64,000 bases of DNA from positions 1 through 64,000 of the forward strand of contig JAJDTU010000002.1 of NCBI GenBank assembly GCA_022826965.1, read 5' to 3'. Shown in pieces: positions 24,607 through 33,071 of the stretch. The stretch comes from Dehalococcoidia bacterium. Lineage in GTDB: Bacteria; Chloroflexota; Dehalococcoidia; Bin125. The translations under genes were made by a program, and so were the position numbers. The stretch's first letter is position 1. Each line of letters starts with the position of its first letter. The notes under the pieces are model-generated. The model saw only the letters and a list, made by a program, of their open reading frames with translations. It had not been told where the DNA came from and searched no databases.

Positions 24607-25845
24607 ATGCTCTGTCCCTACCGCGTCATCGACCTGACTGACGAGCGGGGCGTCCTCGCCGGACAGATGCTCGCCGACCTCGGCGCCGACGTGATCCAGG
24701 TCGAGCCTCCGAACGGATCAACAGGTCGCGCCGTCGCGCCGTTCTTCGCCGATCATCCCGACGAATCGATCTACTGGGCGGCGTACACACGAGGCAAACG
24801 CGGCATCACCTGCGATCTTGAAGAATCGCGCGGACGAGACTTGCTGCTTCGGCTCCTGGAAACGGCGGACTTCCTGTTCGAGTCGTCCGATGTCGGCGCA
24901 ATGGCCGAGGTGGGGCTGGACTACCAGACCCTGCACGACCGGTTTCCGCAACTGATCTACGCATCGATCAGCGCCTTCGGCCAGACCGGGCCGAAAGCGC
25001 ATTACGTCGGCTCCGATCTCGCAATCTGGGCCGCCGGCACCCCGTTGCTGATGAGCGGCGACGACGATCGCGCTCCGGTGCGGATCTCTCAGCCTCAAGC
25101 CTGGGGGCACGCTTCTGGAGATGCGGCCGGCGGTTCGATGCTGGCGCTGCACGCTCGACATCAAACCGGCTGTGGACAGCATGTCGACATTTCGGCACAG
25201 GTGTCGGCCGCCCAGGCGACGCTGGCCCAGGTGCTGGCCCATCAACTCGGGGCGGTCGACCCGGAACGCTACGGCGGAGGCGTCAAGATCCGCGGCCAGG
25301 CAATTCGCGGCACGGCCGATGTGGCCGACGGCTACATTGTGCTCCTCATGGGGCCCGGACCGGCGGTCGGACACTTCGCCAACCACGCTGTGAAGTGGCT
25401 GGTCGACATCGGCGCCGCTGAAGCCGAGTTGCTCGACGAGAACTTCGTCACCTACGCCGACCGCGTCGCAACCGGCCAGGCGGACCCGGCGCTCTTCCCG
25501 CGCATGCAGGACATCATGCGCGAGGCCGTCGCCAAGCGGACGAAGCAGGAGATGCTCGACATCTCGATCGAGTACGACCTGTTGCTGGCGCCGGTGCTCG
25601 ACATCGTCGACCTCGGCAACAGCCCCCAACTCGCTCATCGAGGCTTCTGGCAGGAAATCGAGCACGCCGATGGCCGCCGCGTCGTCTATCCCGGACCGCC
25701 GCTGAACATCCTCGTCGATGGGCAATCCCAGGGCATCTGTCGACGTCCGCCGCCCGACCTCGGGCAGCACAACGCTGAGATCTACGGCGAACTGGGACTC
25801 AGCGCCGACGAGATCGATGCTCTGCGTGCGGAGGAAGCGATATGA
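24607..25845 (+). CDS. CaiB/BaiF CoA-transferase family protein, lacking the catalytic Asp
   Basis: A 412-residue class III CoA-transferase fold: Rossmann start VIDLTDERGVLAGQMLADLGAD, VEPPNGS, then GQHVDISAQ. In an ungapped match to formyl-CoA transferase, the residue at the place of the catalytic Asp169 is Trp166 (QPQAWGHASGD); an Asp occurs six residues later. The protein may therefore be a non-catalytic or altered subunit. Its stop overlaps the start of a second CaiB gene (ATGA), which does keep the Asp. The two may form an interlocked heterodimer that moves CoA between organic acids. Family sure, subunit idea inferred. Confidence 0.88.
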   Translation: MLCPYRVIDLTDERGVLAGQMLADLGADVIQVEPPNGSTGRAVAPFFADHPDESIYWAAYTRGKRGITCDLEESRGRDLLLRLLETADFLFESSDVGAMAEVGLDYQTLHDRFPQLIYASISAFGQTGPKAHYVGSDLAIWAAGTPLLMSGDDDRAPVRISQPQAWGHASGDAAGGSMLALHARHQTGCGQHVDISAQVSAAQATLAQVLAHQLGAVDPERYGGGVKIRGQAIRGTADVADGYIVLLMGPGPAVGHFANHAVKWLVDIGAAEAELLDENFVTYADRVATGQADPALFPRMQDIMREAVAKRTKQEMLDISIEYDLLLAPVLDIVDLGNSPQLAHRGFWQEIEHADGRRVVYPGPPLNILVDGQSQGICRRPPPDLGQHNAEIYGELGLSADEIDALRAEEAI

Positions 25846-27062
25846 CGCTGCCCCAGGGCACGGGCCCATTAGCCGGGGTGAAGATTCTCGACCTGAGTTG
25901 GATCGTCGCCGGTCCGACCGTCGGTCGGGCGATGGCCGACTACGGCGCGACCGTAATCCGCGTCGAGTCGCCGACCCGGGTAGATACGGCCCGCGTGGTC
26001 GGTCCGTTCCACCGCGACGAACCGGGCGTAGAGAACTCCGGTTTGTACGGCAACGTCAATGCAGGTAAGTGGGGTCTCACTCTTGACCTGCGTGTTTCGG
26101 GAGGGCAGGACATCTTCCGACGACTGGCCGTCTGGTCCGACATCGTCTGTGAATCGTTCACAGCCGGGGTGCTCGCTCGCTGGCAGCTCGACTATCAGCA
26201 CCTGCGCGAACTCAAACCCGACCTGATCATGCTGAGCAGCACGCTGCTCGGGCAGAACGGTCCCTACAACCAGGTCAGCGGATTCGGCAGCCAGGGCGCC
26301 GGCATGGCCGGGATCCAGGATCTGGCGGGCTGGCCCGACCGCGCGCCGGCCGGTCCCTTCGGTCCCTACACCGACTACCCGGCCCCGCGCTTCGCCCTCA
26401 CCGCTCTCCTCGCGGCGCTGGACCATCGCAACCGCACCGGGGAGGGTGTCTTCATCGACCAGGCGCAGGCTGAGGGCAGCATGCAACTGCTCGCTCCCGC
26501 GTTGATCGATTACAAGAACGGCGGACCGGCGCTGCAGCGTCGCGGCAACGATGATCCGCAGATGTGCCCGCACGGCGTGTATCCCTGTCTCGTGCCCGAT
26601 GGGCGCGACGAGTCATGGGTCGCAATCGCCGTCGCGACGGACGAGCAGTGGCGCACCCTGGCCGAACTCCTCGCGGCCGACGGTTCGATGTCATTCGACC
26701 AACGGCGGCAGGCACAATCCGAGATTGATGCGGCGCTGAGCCAGTGGACATCGAGCCGCTCGGCAGCCGAGGTCGAAGACAGCCTGCAGAGCGCCGGCAT
26801 CTCTGCCCATCGGCTCGCGACCACCGAGGACGCCGCCAACGACCCGCAGCTCGTGCACCGCAACCACTTCCTCCGCCTGGCCCATTCGCTACACGGCGAG
26901 ACCGTCGTCGAGGGCCCGCGCTACATCCTCTCCGACACTCCCGCCGAGCCCGCCCGTCCCGCGCCGCAGTACGGCGAACACAACGAACTCATCCTGCAGG
27001 AAGTGCTCGGCCTCAGTGAACGCGAGATCGGAGAACTCGCTGCCTCCGGCGCCTTGAGCTAG
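25842..27062 (+). CDS. CaiB/BaiF CoA-transferase, catalytic type
   Basis: A 406-residue class III CoA-transferase. It begins AGVKILDLSWIVAGPTVGRAMADYGATVIRVE (conserved Rossmann start, GATVIRVE) and has the substrate-side segment LSSTLLGQNGPY. Asp178 in GPYTDYPAPRF aligns without gaps to Asp169 of formyl-CoA transferase, 22 residues before the RTG turn, so it should form the aspartyl-CoA intermediate. It is translated by a four-base overlap with the Asp-lacking partner. It probably activates a carboxylic acid with CoA from a donor thioester. It overlaps the convergent GMC gene by four bases. Confidence 0.9.
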   Translation: MTLPQGTGPLAGVKILDLSWIVAGPTVGRAMADYGATVIRVESPTRVDTARVVGPFHRDEPGVENSGLYGNVNAGKWGLTLDLRVSGGQDIFRRLAVWSDIVCESFTAGVLARWQLDYQHLRELKPDLIMLSSTLLGQNGPYNQVSGFGSQGAGMAGIQDLAGWPDRAPAGPFGPYTDYPAPRFALTALLAALDHRNRTGEGVFIDQAQAEGSMQLLAPALIDYKNGGPALQRRGNDDPQMCPHGVYPCLVPDGRDESWVAIAVATDEQWRTLAELLAADGSMSFDQRRQAQSEIDAALSQWTSSRSAAEVEDSLQSAGISAHRLATTEDAANDPQLVHRNHFLRLAHSLHGETVVEGPRYILSDTPAEPARPAPQYGEHNELILQEVLGLSEREIGELAASGALS

Positions 27063-28615
27063 AGCTCTGCCGCCATCCATTCGGCGATGCGCTCACCAAT
27101 CATCATGCAGGTGAAGTTGGTGTTGGCTCGGACGATGGTCGGCATGATGCTGGCATCGGCGACTCGCAGACCGTGAACCCCGTGTACCCGACCTTGCGTG
27201 TCAACCACCGCCGACGACCGGTCGGGACCCATGGCGCATGTACAGGTTGGGTGAGCCATGCTGGTCGTGGCCTGGTGGATCCATTCGTCCAGGCGGGCGT
27301 CGTCGTCGACCATTTCCTGGTCCAGGTCGAACGCACCGGTGTGATACTGGGCCAGCGCTGGAGACTGAGCGAGCTGCCAGGCGATGCGCGTGCCTTCGCG
27401 CAGGCGCTCGCGATCCGACTCGTCCTCATCGAACTTCAACTCGATCCCCGGCTGTTCGCGATAGTCCGCACTGGCGAGCGTGACCGAGCCATAAGAGTTA
27501 GGCAGCTGAACTCCGGGCGCGATGCCGAAGACCCATTGGGCTTCCTCACCCTCGGCTCCACGCCAGGCGCCGAACCAGGATCCCGGCTCGCGCAGCACGT
27601 GGCCGAGCAGGTAGACCTGCATGTCGTTGAACTCGCCCGTCGAAGACGTGTAGCGGAGCAAGGTTTGAATGATTGGACTCTGAGGATCAACCGCGCCCGG
27701 GCGAGGACGCAACATGAGCGGCGTCATCGCGTGGTCCATCAGACGCTTGCCAACGCCCGGTAGGTCGACCTCCGACGGAATTCCAAGCTCGGACAACTCG
27801 GCGGCCGGACCGATTCCGGAGCGCAACAGAATCGCCGGGCTCATGATCGCTCCGGCCGAGAGCACGATCTGGCGAGCGCTGACACGTTGCAGTTCACCAT
27901 CGCACTCAACCGACAGCCCGACGGCGCGGCCGTCCTCGAACAACACCCGATCGACCAGGCATCCGCCCCTGATCGTCAGATTCAGCCTGCCACGGGCCCG
28001 TGAGAGGTAGCCCATGTTCGCCGACCAGCGGGTCCGCAACTCCGGCCCGTCACGATTCATCGCTGCTGTCGAGATTCCCGTGCTCTGCGGATCGTTCTGG
28101 TCGTTCGTTTCTTCGAACCCAAGCGCGACGCATGCGTCGTAGAAGCCTCGTTGGAGCTGATCAATCTCGTCCAGCCCCCAGCGGCGCACCGGTATTGGGC
28201 CGTTGTGGCCGTGAAAGTCGCCGCCCTCGTCCTTGTCGTCCTCAATGCCGCGGAAGAACGGCAGGCATTGCTCCCACGACCATCGCTCGTCGCCGGTCAT
28301 CTCGGCCCAGGTGTCGTAGTCCGCTGGCGCCCCGCGAATCGCGACGCCGGTGTTGACCGCGGATGATCCTCCGACCAGTTTGCCGCGGGGCATTGGTTGT
28401 TCCCGATGCGGAACGAATGTGGCGCTTAATCCCCAGTCGTGCCGTTCTACCGACGGCTCGTGGATGCTGCTGACGTCGAACGGCAACTCTTCCAGTGTCC
28501 GATAGTCGGGTCCGGCGTCAAGCAGCAAGACGGATCGCGACCGGTCCTCGCTCAGCCGGCTCGCCAGCACCGCGCCTGACGATCCGGCTCCCACAACAAC
28601 GACGTCGTACTCCAT
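27059..28615 (-). CDS. GMC-family FAD oxidoreductase (first of tandem pair)
   Basis: A 518-residue glucose-methanol-choline oxidoreductase. The FAD-binding start is DVVVVGAGSSGAVLASRLSE, the GMC signature PRGKLVGGSSAVNTG is present, and the catalytic His lies in SMAHPTCTCAMGPD with the paired Asn in VRANTNF. Such enzymes oxidise alcohols or amino alcohols with FAD, passing electrons to oxygen or an acceptor. GAGGAGG lies a few bases before ATG 28615. The neighbouring gene at 28757 is a close paralogue with the same ribosome-binding context, pointing to tandem duplication. Substrate unknown. Confidence 0.92.
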   Translation of the reverse strand: MEYDVVVVGAGSSGAVLASRLSEDRSRSVLLLDAGPDYRTLEELPFDVSSIHEPSVERHDWGLSATFVPHREQPMPRGKLVGGSSAVNTGVAIRGAPADYDTWAEMTGDERWSWEQCLPFFRGIEDDKDEGGDFHGHNGPIPVRRWGLDEIDQLQRGFYDACVALGFEETNDQNDPQSTGISTAAMNRDGPELRTRWSANMGYLSRARGRLNLTIRGGCLVDRVLFEDGRAVGLSVECDGELQRVSARQIVLSAGAIMSPAILLRSGIGPAAELSELGIPSEVDLPGVGKRLMDHAMTPLMLRPRPGAVDPQSPIIQTLLRYTSSTGEFNDMQVYLLGHVLREPGSWFGAWRGAEGEEAQWVFGIAPGVQLPNSYGSVTLASADYREQPGIELKFDEDESDRERLREGTRIAWQLAQSPALAQYHTGAFDLDQEMVDDDARLDEWIHQATTSMAHPTCTCAMGPDRSSAVVDTQGRVHGVHGLRVADASIMPTIVRANTNFTCMMIGERIAEWMAAEL

Positions 28616-28756
28616 CGGGTCCTCCTCAGCCGCGAGGCCGAGGCTAGAACATTTGCGAGGCAGCGGTCTCCGCTGCAAGCGTTGCGAGCCTGCCGAGGCT
28701 CGAACCGCGACCTTAGACAGTCGCGGCAACCGCTCGCGGTGCCGCAGCCCTGCGTA

Positions 28757-30319
28757 TCACTCCGCCGTCATCCACTCCGCGATACGTTCACCCATCATCA
28801 TGCAGGTGAAGTTCGTGTTCGCTCGGACCAGCGTGGGCATGATCGAGCCGTCGACGACCCTGAGATTCTCGACCCCATGAACGCGGCCTTCGCTATCGAC
28901 CACCGCCCCGTCCGACGGGTCGGGACCCATCGGACAGGTGCACGTTGGGTGGGCCATGCTCGTCGCCGTGGCGTGGATCCACTCGTCGAGCTTCCGGTCG
29001 TCATCGACCGTTTCCTGATCGATGTCAATCGCCCCCTGGTGGAACGGGGCCATTGCTTCGGACTGGGCCAGATCCCAGGCAAGTCTGGCTCCCTCCCGCA
29101 GGCGCACCCGGTCGCCCTCGTGCTCGTCGAACTTCAGGTCGATCTGCGGATGCTCCGTGTAATCCGCGCTTCGCAGCGTGACCGACCCGTACGAGTTCGG
29201 CAGTTGCACTCCGGGCGCGATGCCGAAGACCCAGCTGGCCTGTTCCTCCCGCTCGTCCTCGCCGACCCACGCGCCGAATCTGGCCTCAGGGCCGATCAGG
29301 ATGTGACCCAGCAGGTAGACCTGCATGTCGTTGAACTCGCCCGTCGCCGAGGTGTAGCGCAGGAGCGTCTGCGCCAGCGGTCGGTCGGGATCAACCGTTC
29401 CCGGCGTGGGCCAGAAGAGCATCGGCGTCATCGGGTGATCCATCAGGTGCTTGCCCACGCCGGGCAGGTCGACGACCGATGGTATCCCGAGTTGTGCGAG
29501 CTCTCCGGCGGGGCCGATTCCGCTGCGCAGCAGGATTGCGGGACTCATGATCGCGCCCGCGCAGAGCACGATCTGTTTGCCGCGCACTTCCTGCAACTCG
29601 CCGTCGCATTCGACCGAGAGGCCGACGGCGCGGCCGTCCTCGAAGAGAACCCGGTCGACCAGGCAATGCCCGCGCACGGTCAGGTTGAGTCGGTTGCGAG
29701 CTTGCGAGAGGAAGCCGAGATTGGCCGACCAACGCGTCATCCGGCCGGGGCCATCTCGGTTCATTGCCAGGGGCGAAATGCCGGTCGACTCGGGGTCGTT
29801 CTGGTCGTTGGTCTGTTCGAAGCCATACGCGACGCAGGCGTCGTAGAAGCCGCGCTGCACCGCCTCCATTTCATCGAGTTTCCAGCGGCGAACCGGAATC
29901 GGGCCGCCCTGACCGTGGAAGTCGCCACCCTCGTCCTTGTCGTCCTCGATGCCGCGGAAGTATGGCAGGCACTCGGACCAGGCCCAGCGGTCGTCCCCGG
30001 TCATCTCCGCCCAGACGTCGTAGTCGCCGGGCGCGCCGCGAATCGCGACGCCGGTGTTGACCGCGGAAGAACCGCCGACCAGCTTCCCGCGCGGAAGCGG
30101 AGCTTCACGTCCGGGGACGAATGTCGCAGCGAAGCCCCAGTCGTGCCGCACGACCGAGGGTTCGCGGATGCTGTTGATATCGGATGGAAGTGCGTCAAGC
30201 GATGCGTAGTCCGGTCCGGCGTCAAGCAACAGGACCGATCTTGAGCGGTCCTCGCTCAACCGGGTCGCCATGACCGCGCCCGACGATCCGGCGCCCGCGA
30301 TGATTACGTCGTATTCCAT
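28757..30319 (-). CDS. GMC-family FAD oxidoreductase (second of tandem pair)
   Basis: A 520-residue paralogue of the neighbouring GMC enzyme, similar along its whole length. FAD-binding is DVIIAGAGSSGAVMATRLSE, with PRGKLVGGSSAVNTG, the catalytic His in TSMAHPTCTCPMGPD and Asn in VRANTNFTCMM. Differences concentrate in the middle substrate domain. GAGGAGGAG stands before ATG 30319, nearly identical to its neighbour's leader. It starts 24 bases after the stop of the MFS gene at 30344, so transporter and enzymes are likely co-transcribed and may share a substrate. Confidence 0.92.
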   Translation of the reverse strand: MEYDVIIAGAGSSGAVMATRLSEDRSRSVLLLDAGPDYASLDALPSDINSIREPSVVRHDWGFAATFVPGREAPLPRGKLVGGSSAVNTGVAIRGAPGDYDVWAEMTGDDRWAWSECLPYFRGIEDDKDEGGDFHGQGGPIPVRRWKLDEMEAVQRGFYDACVAYGFEQTNDQNDPESTGISPLAMNRDGPGRMTRWSANLGFLSQARNRLNLTVRGHCLVDRVLFEDGRAVGLSVECDGELQEVRGKQIVLCAGAIMSPAILLRSGIGPAGELAQLGIPSVVDLPGVGKHLMDHPMTPMLFWPTPGTVDPDRPLAQTLLRYTSATGEFNDMQVYLLGHILIGPEARFGAWVGEDEREEQASWVFGIAPGVQLPNSYGSVTLRSADYTEHPQIDLKFDEHEGDRVRLREGARLAWDLAQSEAMAPFHQGAIDIDQETVDDDRKLDEWIHATATSMAHPTCTCPMGPDPSDGAVVDSEGRVHGVENLRVVDGSIMPTLVRANTNFTCMMMGERIAEWMTAE

Positions 30320-30343
30320 CCGGCTCCTCCTCACTCGACTCGC

Positions 30344-31651
30344 TCAGTTGCGAGCCTGAGGGTAAGACATCGATGGCTCCGGCTGGTCAGCATCCGCCGG
30401 CTCATCGGGCAGACGCGGCCGAGTCGCCAGGACCAACCAGGCCAGACCGCTGGCGGTGCCGATGCCGGCCACGAGAAACGGCAGCGCCCAGCCATCGCTG
30501 ACATCCCGCAGCGCGCCGGTCAGCAGGCTTCCTCCGGCCGAGTAGATCATCATCACCACCGACGCCCAACCCATGATCTGTCCGATGTTGGCAGCGCCGA
30601 AGTAGTCGGCGCGCAGCGTGTTGATGTTCGGACCGCGACCGCCCCACGCGGTCCAGTGCAGGATTGCGCCGAGGACGATCATCGCGAACGAATCGGCGAC
30701 TGCCAGCACGACGGCTGCCGCAGCATGTCCGGCCAAACACATGGCGATGATCACGCGTTTCGAAATGACGTCGCCCGCGTAGCCACCGACCAACTGAGCG
30801 GCGATCTGACAGACGGTGCCGATCACGATGGCAATCGCCGCATGACCGGCGCCCAATCCGTCGATCTCGCCCACTCGCAAGACGAAAAACCCGCTCACCG
30901 CCGCGACCATCAGCAGCGGCGATCCATGGGCAAACGCCAGCGCCCAGAACGAGCGCGTCCGCAGCGCCTCACGGGTCGTGAAGTCACGACGCTGCTGAAC
31001 CGGCGCGGTCGGCGCGTCCGGCCTCGCGACCGTCGCGGCGCGGGCCGGCTCCGGCAACTCTCCTCGATCCGACGGCCTGACAATCAGCGTCGCGATCAGT
31101 TGGCCAGCGATGAACAGCAGGATTCCGGATCCAATCGAGGTGGCCCGCCACCCGACGCCATCAATCAGGAACGAGATCAGCGGCGCAGTAAAGCTGCCGA
31201 TCGCCAGGCCGGTCATCAGATAGCCCATCGCTCGAGCCCGGGTGCGCTGGAACCAGTGCACGACGGCGACGGTCAGCGTCATGAACCCGCCGACGCCGGC
31301 CCCGATCGAAACGATGAAGTAGTAGATGAAGAAGGTGGCCTGATTGTTGATGAACCCGAACAGGATCAGGCCCAGCGCGGTAGAGGCAATGCCGAAGCGC
31401 ATCATCATGCGCGGACCGAAGCGGTCGATCGCCCAGCCCTGGAGCGGTCCCAGTGCGCCCGCTTCAATCCGCGTCATCGCCAGCGCGATGCCGAATAGCG
31501 TCGCCGACCACATGAACTCTTCCTGAAGCGCGGCGACGTAGAAGCCGGTCGCGTGCATGACCAGCCCGCCAAGCAGGATCTGAACGACGATCCCGCCGGA
31601 GACGATGTACCAGCCAAAGAAGGCGCGGCCCGTGGCGAAACGGCGTAGCAC
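30344..31651 (-). CDS. MFS carrier, monocarboxylate/oxalate-formate type (third of tandem three)
   Basis: A 435-residue twelve-helix carrier. It begins with the family segment AFFGWYIVSGGIVVQILLGG and has the loop GWAIDRFGPRMMMRFG. A long cytoplasmic loop after helix six is rich in Arg and Pro. Close in sequence to the two upstream MFS genes. Relatives of this type carry small organic acids. The GTG at 31651 is preceded at seven bases by TACGTT on the minus strand and no ribosome binding site, suggesting a leaderless start. It leads into the two GMC genes. Confidence 0.88.
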   Translation of the reverse strand: MLRRFATGRAFFGWYIVSGGIVVQILLGGLVMHATGFYVAALQEEFMWSATLFGIALAMTRIEAGALGPLQGWAIDRFGPRMMMRFGIASTALGLILFGFINNQATFFIYYFIVSIGAGVGGFMTLTVAVVHWFQRTRARAMGYLMTGLAIGSFTAPLISFLIDGVGWRATSIGSGILLFIAGQLIATLIVRPSDRGELPEPARAATVARPDAPTAPVQQRRDFTTREALRTRSFWALAFAHGSPLLMVAAVSGFFVLRVGEIDGLGAGHAAIAIVIGTVCQIAAQLVGGYAGDVISKRVIIAMCLAGHAAAAVVLAVADSFAMIVLGAILHWTAWGGRGPNINTLRADYFGAANIGQIMGWASVVMMIYSAGGSLLTGALRDVSDGWALPFLVAGIGTASGLAWLVLATRPRLPDEPADADQPEPSMSYPQARN

Positions 31652-31658
31652 TCAGATC

Positions 31659-31664
31659 AACGTA
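31659..31664 (-). promoter_or_regulatory. Putative leaderless -10 box TACGTT
   Basis: On the minus strand TACGTT ends seven bases before the GTG start at 31651. No ribosome binding site is visible. It falls in the 25-base gap between two MFS genes. Confidence 0.33.
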
Positions 31665-31676
31665 GCGTGCGCCTGA

Positions 31677-33029
31677 TCAAGCGCCTCCGGGCCGATTCGG
31701 ACGGGAGACAGCGATCAGTTGCGCCGAACTCGGCGTGAGGCGCCTTGCTGCGGCGACGGCTTGCGCGAGACGCGGTCGCGTGGCCATGGCGACCCAGAGC
31801 AAGCCCGAACCCGCGCCAATGCCGACGACGAGGAAGCCGAGCATGAAGTCGCCGCTGACGTCTCTGAGCGTGCCGACGATGAGCGAGCCGGCCACCATGA
31901 AGAGCATCATCACAGTCGACGACCAGCCCATGATCTGACCGAAACTGGAGGGGCCGAAGTAGTCGGCTCGCAGCGCGGTGATCAACGGACCTCGAGCGCC
32001 CCAGGCGAGGCCGTTGACGACCGAACAGAGCATGACCAGCAGGTAGCTGTCGGCGATGCCCAGCAGCACGCCCGCCGCTCCGTGGCCGAGCATGCAGAAG
32101 TGCAGAATCAGGCGCTTGGAGATCACATCGCCGAGATAGCCCATCGTGAGTTGGCCGACGAGCTGGCACGCCGACATCACCAGCCAGGCGAAGCCGGCGT
32201 CAGCGGCCGACAGGCCCTCAATCTCCTGTACGCGGGTCGCGAAGTAGACCATCATCCCGGATACGACCATGAGCGGCGCGCCATGGGCCAGCGCGAGCGC
32301 CCAGAAGGACCGCGTGCGCAATGCCTCGCGGGCAGTGAAGTCGCGGTGGCGGTACGCGTGTTCCGGCCTGGCAGCCGAGCCAGTGCCCGGCGCGTCGCGG
32401 CCTGTTCCGCGGGCCGGTCCACCGTCGGGCTCCATACCCATGTCTCGTGGATGCCGAACGAAGAGCGAGGACAGGGCCAGTCCCACGACCATGAGCACCG
32501 CTCCGGTGCCGAAGGCCGTCCAGCGCCAGCCAACCGCGTCGATCAGCACACCGACGACCGGCGCGAAGAAGCCACCGAGGCCGAAGCCCATGGCCATGAA
32601 GCCCAGCGCCCGCGAGCGCAGCCGCTCGAACCAGGTCACGGTGACGACCGAGATCGTCATGAATCCACCGACCGAGGCGCCGATTGAGACCAGGAAATAG
32701 AAGCCGATGAAGCTTCCGGGATCCCAGAGCTGGCTGAAGGCGAGCATGCCCACGGCGGTCAGCGCGACGCCCCAGCGAATCATGGTCTTGGGACTGAAGC
32801 GGTCGATCAGCCAGCCCTGGATCGGTCCCAGCACCCCGCTTTCGACCCGCGTCAGCGTGAAGGCGAACGCGAACAGAGAGGCCGACCACAGGTACTCGGC
32901 CTTGAGCTCGGCCACATAGAAGCTGAAGGAGTGAAAGACCAATCCGCCGATCAGCATGTTGATCACCATGCCGGCGGCGACGATGTACCAGCCGAAGAAG
33001 ATGTTGCGCGGATTCAGGCGCGAGCGCAT
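31677..33029 (-). CDS. MFS carrier, monocarboxylate/oxalate-formate type (second of tandem three)
   Basis: A 450-residue carrier with about twelve membrane helices. The N-terminal FFGWYIVAAGMVINMLIGG and the motif GWLIDRFSPKTMIRWG match its two neighbours. The central loop carries RHPRDMGMEPDGGP, a shared feature of the group with the next carrier (RHPQDRGLMKDGEP). It probably transports an organic acid anion with protons. The ATG at 33029 follows a GATACT box by six bases without a ribosome binding site. Tandem duplication with divergence of substrate is likely. Confidence 0.88.
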   Translation of the reverse strand: MRSRLNPRNIFFGWYIVAAGMVINMLIGGLVFHSFSFYVAELKAEYLWSASLFAFAFTLTRVESGVLGPIQGWLIDRFSPKTMIRWGVALTAVGMLAFSQLWDPGSFIGFYFLVSIGASVGGFMTISVVTVTWFERLRSRALGFMAMGFGLGGFFAPVVGVLIDAVGWRWTAFGTGAVLMVVGLALSSLFVRHPRDMGMEPDGGPARGTGRDAPGTGSAARPEHAYRHRDFTAREALRTRSFWALALAHGAPLMVVSGMMVYFATRVQEIEGLSAADAGFAWLVMSACQLVGQLTMGYLGDVISKRLILHFCMLGHGAAGVLLGIADSYLLVMLCSVVNGLAWGARGPLITALRADYFGPSSFGQIMGWSSTVMMLFMVAGSLIVGTLRDVSGDFMLGFLVVGIGAGSGLLWVAMATRPRLAQAVAAARRLTPSSAQLIAVSRPNRPGGA

Positions 33030-33035
33030 TGACCC

Positions 33036-33041
33036 AGTATC
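33036..33041 (-). promoter_or_regulatory. Putative leaderless -10 box GATACT
   Basis: On the minus strand GATACT ends six bases before the ATG at 33029. The same hexamer occurs before the ABC ATPase and proS genes. Confidence 0.35.
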
Positions 33042-33071
33042 AGGTATCGCTCGCTGCCTTCTGCTCGCTGT

